Origin: Bacteroidales bacterium Bact_07
Lineage (GTDB): Bacteria > Bacteroidota > Bacteroidia > Bacteroidales > Tenuifilaceae
Direction: 5' to 3'
NCBI GenBank assembly: GCA_001603415.1
Contig: LUYY01000002.1
Span: 1-9,131 of the forward strand
DNA length: 9,131 nucleotides
Position 1 is the first letter of the stretch; every line of letters starts with the position of its first letter. The notes under the pieces are model-generated. The model did not search any database and had not been told where the DNA came from. It was given only the letters and a program-made list of their open reading frames with translations. A program made the translations under genes and the position numbers. Below, piece after piece: positions 6,279-9,131 of this stretch.

Positions 6279-8105
6279 ATGAAACGATATCTTAGCACAG
6301 CATTACTACTTTTTGCCAGTGGCTTTATTTTAGCCCAGGATATAACATTGCAGGCTTACGCACCCAATTTAGTAGAAGTGGGCGAGCAATTCAGCCTATC
6401 GTTTACACTGAATGCCAAACCTTCGGAGTTTAAAGCCCCATCCATTTCCGATTTTGAGATTTTGGCGGGTCCTAGCACTTCCAGTAGCACTAGTATCGAG
6501 GTGATTAACGGTAAGGTCACTCAAAGTCAATCATATACCTACACCTACATACTTGCTGCAAGTAAAGAAGGAAAGTTTACCATTGAACCCGCCGAGGCAG
6601 TTGTTGGTAAGGAACGCATCCGATCAAATTCTGTTGTAATAGAGGTAGTAAAAACATCATCGGGAACATCTGCCGGAAGGGCTAACCAACAAACATCTCG
6701 TAACATCAGGGAAAGTCAAACCGACGATTTGCCAGGCGATGAGTTATTCGTTACTGTTGAACTAAACCGGAAATCGGCCTATGTGGGCGAACCCATTGAG
6801 GCTGTTATCAAGATTTACACCCGTGTAAGCATTTTGGCTTTTGAAGATGCTAAATTTCCGGCTTTCGATGGATTTTGGAGCCAGGAGATTAAATCATCGC
6901 CAAACGTAAATTTTGAGCGTGCCAATGTAAATGGCAAAATCTATAACGCCGGAGTAATCCGCCGCTACTTGCTTTTCCCTCAGAAATCCGATAAAATCGA
7001 AATCGATCCCTTTGAACTGGTTGTGGTTTACCAAGGTCAAAGTTCACGCCCACGCTCAATTTTCGATGAGTTTTTCGGAGGCGGTTTCGAAAACTACCGT
7101 AAACGGCTTGTTAGCAAGCCAATAACCATCAATATTAAGAAACTCCCATTGCCTCAACCGCATGATTTTACAGGCGCAGTGGGTAGTTTCAAAATTGACG
7201 CTTCAGTCGATAAAAAGAACCTGAAAGCCAACGATGCTTTTACCTATAAGATTAGAGTCTCTGGGAAAGGAAATCTAAAACTTATCGGAAATCCAACGCT
7301 TTCTTTACCTTCAACATTCGAAGTTTACGACCCAAAAGTTTCCGAAAACATTTCGGTTGACGAGGGAAATACATCTGGTAGCAAAACCTATGAGTATGTT
7401 TGTATTCCCCGAGCAGGTGGTAATTTCAGCCTCGAACCAGTTTCCTTTTCGTATTTCGACCCAGCAAAAGAAAATTATGTTACCCTTAAAACCGCGCCAA
7501 TAAGTATTACCGTAAATGCCGATTCATCGAGTGCCGGTAACGTAATGGTTGCAAGCTTTGGTAAGGAAGATATCAAGTATATTGGTAAAGATATTCGTTT
7601 CATTAAAACTGCGATGCCCTCGTTTAAGCCAAGGGCTGCTTTCTGGGTATCATCAGGCATATACCTATTCTTCTACCTGTTATTTATTGCTCTGTTTGTA
7701 GTATTCTCATTCCTTTTCCGTCGATACCGCCAGCGAATGCAGGATGTTGCTTTCATTAAAACCCGAAGGGCTAGTAAGGTGGCTCAAAAACGGTTAAAGG
7801 TAGCGTCGCAAATGCTTGAGCAGAACAAAAATGCTCAATTCTTTGAGGAAATTCACAAAGCCATTTGGGGATATGTTTCCGATAAACTTAATATCCCTTT
7901 GGCTTCGCTCAACCTCGATAATGCTTGCGAAAAGTTAACTGAGCAAGGTATCGATACCGAAAAAATTGCAACATTTCGCTCCATTGTGGAGACTTGCGAA
8001 TACGCACGGTTTGCACCAATGGCTGAACATTCGCAAATGACCGATGTCTTCGAAAAAACATTCTCGCTCATTGAGGATCTGGAAGATAAGCTAAAACGAA
8101 AGTAA
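6279..8105 (+). CDS. batD: BatD, large periplasmic/membrane protein
   Basis: A 608-residue BatD protein when started at the ATG at 6279. An in-frame TTG at 6267 overlaps the end of batC and would add only four residues before the signal peptide; the ATG gives a normal signal peptide (MKRYLSTALLLFASGFILAQ, cut after Ala19, Gln at +1) and a 5-base gap like the other junctions. The periplasmic part (20 to about 450) is beta-rich and begins with VEVGEQFSLSFTLNA, a typical BatD strand pair. A Ser/Thr/Asn-rich linker lies at about 124-146, followed by further beta domains with SAYVGEPIEAVIKIYT (166-181) and FTYKIRVSGKGNLKLIG (321-337). A single membrane segment lies at about 455-480, followed by RRYRQR, which places the tail in the cytosol. 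The tail is helical (FFEEIHKAIWGYV at 521-533; TCEYARFAP at 572-580) and resembles the tail of the protein encoded at 2481. Length and layout are normal for BatD. Molecular function is unknown; it is thought to act with BatA and BatB. Confidence 0.95.
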   Translation: MKRYLSTALLLFASGFILAQDITLQAYAPNLVEVGEQFSLSFTLNAKPSEFKAPSISDFEILAGPSTSSSTSIEVINGKVTQSQSYTYTYILAASKEGKFTIEPAEAVVGKERIRSNSVVIEVVKTSSGTSAGRANQQTSRNIRESQTDDLPGDELFVTVELNRKSAYVGEPIEAVIKIYTRVSILAFEDAKFPAFDGFWSQEIKSSPNVNFERANVNGKIYNAGVIRRYLLFPQKSDKIEIDPFELVVVYQGQSSRPRSIFDEFFGGGFENYRKRLVSKPITINIKKLPLPQPHDFTGAVGSFKIDASVDKKNLKANDAFTYKIRVSGKGNLKLIGNPTLSLPSTFEVYDPKVSENISVDEGNTSGSKTYEYVCIPRAGGNFSLEPVSFSYFDPAKENYVTLKTAPISITVNADSSSAGNVMVASFGKEDIKYIGKDIRFIKTAMPSFKPRAAFWVSSGIYLFFYLLFIALFVVFSFLFRRYRQRMQDVAFIKTRRASKVAQKRLKVASQMLEQNKNAQFFEEIHKAIWGYVSDKLNIPLASLNLDNACEKLTEQGIDTEKIATFRSIVETCEYARFAPMAEHSQMTDVFEKTFSLIEDLEDKLKRK

Positions 8106-8129
8106 ATATCGATAAAAAAATAACTGGCA

Positions 8130-8894
8130 ATGAAACGATTACTCTACATACTTTTGGTGTTAGCTCCAATCAGCCTGTTTGGAAAGATTGCCCAACAAAA
8201 TGTTGAATCGCTTTTTCAGGCTGCAAATAAGTACTATACCGAGGGAAATTATTCCGAGGCAATTAAGCATTACGAGGCAATCATCTCAACTGGCAAAACA
8301 AGTGCTGAGCTTTACTTCAATTTGGGCAATACCTATTTCAAGCTAAACGATATAGCCCATGCCATTCTAAACTACGAAAGGGCATACCTGCTTAATCCTG
8401 CCGACGACGATATTGCCTTTAACCTTGAACTTGCCCGCGCTTACACAACCGATAAAATTGAGGCTATCCCCGATTTTTTTGTGGTTAAGTGGTTTAAGTC
8501 GATTTCAAACATTCTTAGTTCAAATGCATGGGCTTTTCTAGCCATTAGCTTTTTTGTTCTATCTTTGATTTTACTGGTTATTTACCAGTTTTCAGGAAAA
8601 TACCTTATTAAAAAGAACGCTTTCATTACTTCGTGGATAACCCTTCTACTCTTTATAGTATCTCTTTCGTTTAGCATTTCGCAGAAGAACAGGATTATTA
8701 ACTCTAACCATGCCATTATTACCACTTCGGCAATTTCGGTAAAGAGTTCTCCTTCCGATAACTCAAACGACCTTTTTATCCTTCATGCAGGAACTAAGAT
8801 CGAAACCCTTCGTAATGTAGGCGATTGGTGCGAAATTCGTATTGCCGACGGCAATAAGGGTTGGTTACCCAAATCGGCTTTCGAAAGAATTTGA
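8130..8894 (+). CDS. batE: BatE, TPR and SH3-like domain membrane protein
   Basis: A 254-residue protein with an N-terminal signal sequence or anchor (about 1-18). Two clear TPR units follow: ANKYYTEGNYSEAIKHYEAI (32-51) and the unit starting LYFNLGNTYFKLND (61-74) and ending in YERAYLLNPADD (82-93). A partial third helix continues through FNLELARAY (97-105). Two membrane segments (about 134-154 and 165-184) are joined by a Lys-rich turn (157-162) that should be cytosolic, so both the TPR part and the C-terminus face the periplasm. Residues 195-254 form a bacterial SH3-like domain, with the SVKSSPSDNSN loop and the characteristic GDWCEIRI and NKGWLPKSAFERI strands. Such domains often bind peptidoglycan or peptides. 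This is the standard BatE layout and the last gene of the operon, 24 bases after batD. A link to the cell wall is inferred from the domain only. Confidence 0.93.
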   Translation: MKRLLYILLVLAPISLFGKIAQQNVESLFQAANKYYTEGNYSEAIKHYEAIISTGKTSAELYFNLGNTYFKLNDIAHAILNYERAYLLNPADDDIAFNLELARAYTTDKIEAIPDFFVVKWFKSISNILSSNAWAFLAISFFVLSLILLVIYQFSGKYLIKKNAFITSWITLLLFIVSLSFSISQKNRIINSNHAIITTSAISVKSSPSDNSNDLFILHAGTKIETLRNVGDWCEIRIADGNKGWLPKSAFERI

Positions 8895-8967
8895 TTAGGG
8901 AAAGCAAAACTTGTTCCGAACATCAATTTATTGCCGAAAACCCCAACGATAATTTTAATCAAGAGTT

Positions 8968-9004
8968 GCCAGTCTTTTTTCGGGACTGGTTGCTTTACCT
9001 TTTA
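8968..9004 (+). terminator. Putative operon terminator hairpin after batE
   Basis: CCAGTC (8969-8974) pairs perfectly with GACTGG (8984-8989) around a nine-base loop (TTTTTTCGG); a flanking G-T wobble can extend the stem by one. The downstream side reads TTGCTTTACCTTTT, T-rich but interrupted. The element lies 74 bases after the batE stop, where a terminator is expected. The T-run is mainly in the loop rather than after the stem, so it is not a classical intrinsic terminator. The rest of 8895-9131 contains no recognisable gene. A weak promoter-like TATCTTTC occurs at 9103-9110 near the right edge. Confidence 0.45.
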
Positions 9005-9131
9005 GAAACTTTGGTGATCGACATCGCTTTATAATTCCCCTGTCAATCCCGCTTTCTTGCAAATTCGCAATTGGAATTGAACATTTCATCACCTTTTCTG
9101 TTTATCTTTCATAACCAAAATATAAACATTA

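Larger units (their letters stand above)
158..8894 (+). other. Bat (aerotolerance-type) operon, nine genes
   Basis: Nine consecutive same-strand genes are separated by 6, 8, -4, 6, 11, -4, 5 and 24 bases, with no room for internal terminators or strong promoters. The order MoxR ATPase, DUF58 protein, BatA, BatB, BatC, BatD, BatE is the conserved arrangement of this locus in Bacteroidota. Two additional members are present: a small secreted protein after moxR and a BatD-like membrane protein before batA. Co-transcription is inferred from spacing. The two ATGA overlaps and the tight gaps suggest translational coupling. The widest gap (24 bases) lies before batE. Confidence 0.9.

Noticed and set aside
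8955..9089. 44-codon minus-strand open frame beginning MKCSIPIANL
   Set aside because: It runs through the putative terminator hairpin, has no recognisable family features and is short enough to arise by chance in this AT-rich spacer; I could not support it as a gene.
9103..9110. TATCTTTC resembling a Bacteroidota -7 element near the right edge
   Set aside because: It lacks the final G of TAnnTTTG, the only upstream TTG is at the far end of the allowed spacing, and the gene it would serve is outside the window.

Overview
This window holds one nearly complete Bacteroidota (Bacteroidetes) 'Bat' (Bacteroides aerotolerance) gene cluster, all on the + strand. The assignment to Bacteroidota rests on the gene order (MoxR ATPase, DUF58 protein, BatA, BatB, BatC, BatD, BatE), on the near absence of Shine-Dalgarno sequences, on a possible TAnnTTTG-type -7 promoter element, and on at least four exported proteins with Gln right after the predicted signal-peptidase site. 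Order-level placement (Bacteroidales/Marinilabiliales-like) is only an impression. I see no mobile element, tRNA, rRNA or CRISPR array, and base composition looks even except for one low-complexity tract.

Layout: 1-157 is a leader with a weak promoter candidate and a small inverted repeat. Nine genes follow from 158 to 8894: moxR (158-1159); an unrecognised small secreted protein (1166-1585); a soluble DUF58/VWA protein with a GTG start (1594-2484); a BatD-like single-pass membrane protein (2481-3485); batA (3492-4481); batB (4493-5536); batC (5533-6273); batD (start placed at 6279, ends 8105); and batE (8130-8894). Gaps inside the cluster are 5 to 24 bases and two junctions are ATGA overlaps, so it should be a single transcription unit. 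8895-9131 has no convincing gene but contains a hairpin that may be the operon terminator.

How the parts may fit together: MoxR and the membrane-segment-free DUF58 protein are predicted cytosolic. BatA and BatB are membrane-anchored VWA proteins whose charge pattern puts the VWA domain in the periplasm. BatC and BatE are exported TPR proteins, and BatE adds two membrane segments and a C-terminal SH3-like domain. BatD and the gene at 2481 each have a periplasmic beta-rich region, one membrane segment and a similar helical cytosolic tail, so they are the obvious candidates for linking the cytosolic ATPase/VWA pair to the periplasmic parts. The family is linked to oxygen/stress tolerance and envelope integrity, but its biochemical role is not settled. 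The system as a whole is known. The least explained parts are the small secreted protein between moxR and the DUF58 gene, the duplicated BatD-like architecture, and the 62-residue N/Q/K/D-only tract in BatC.
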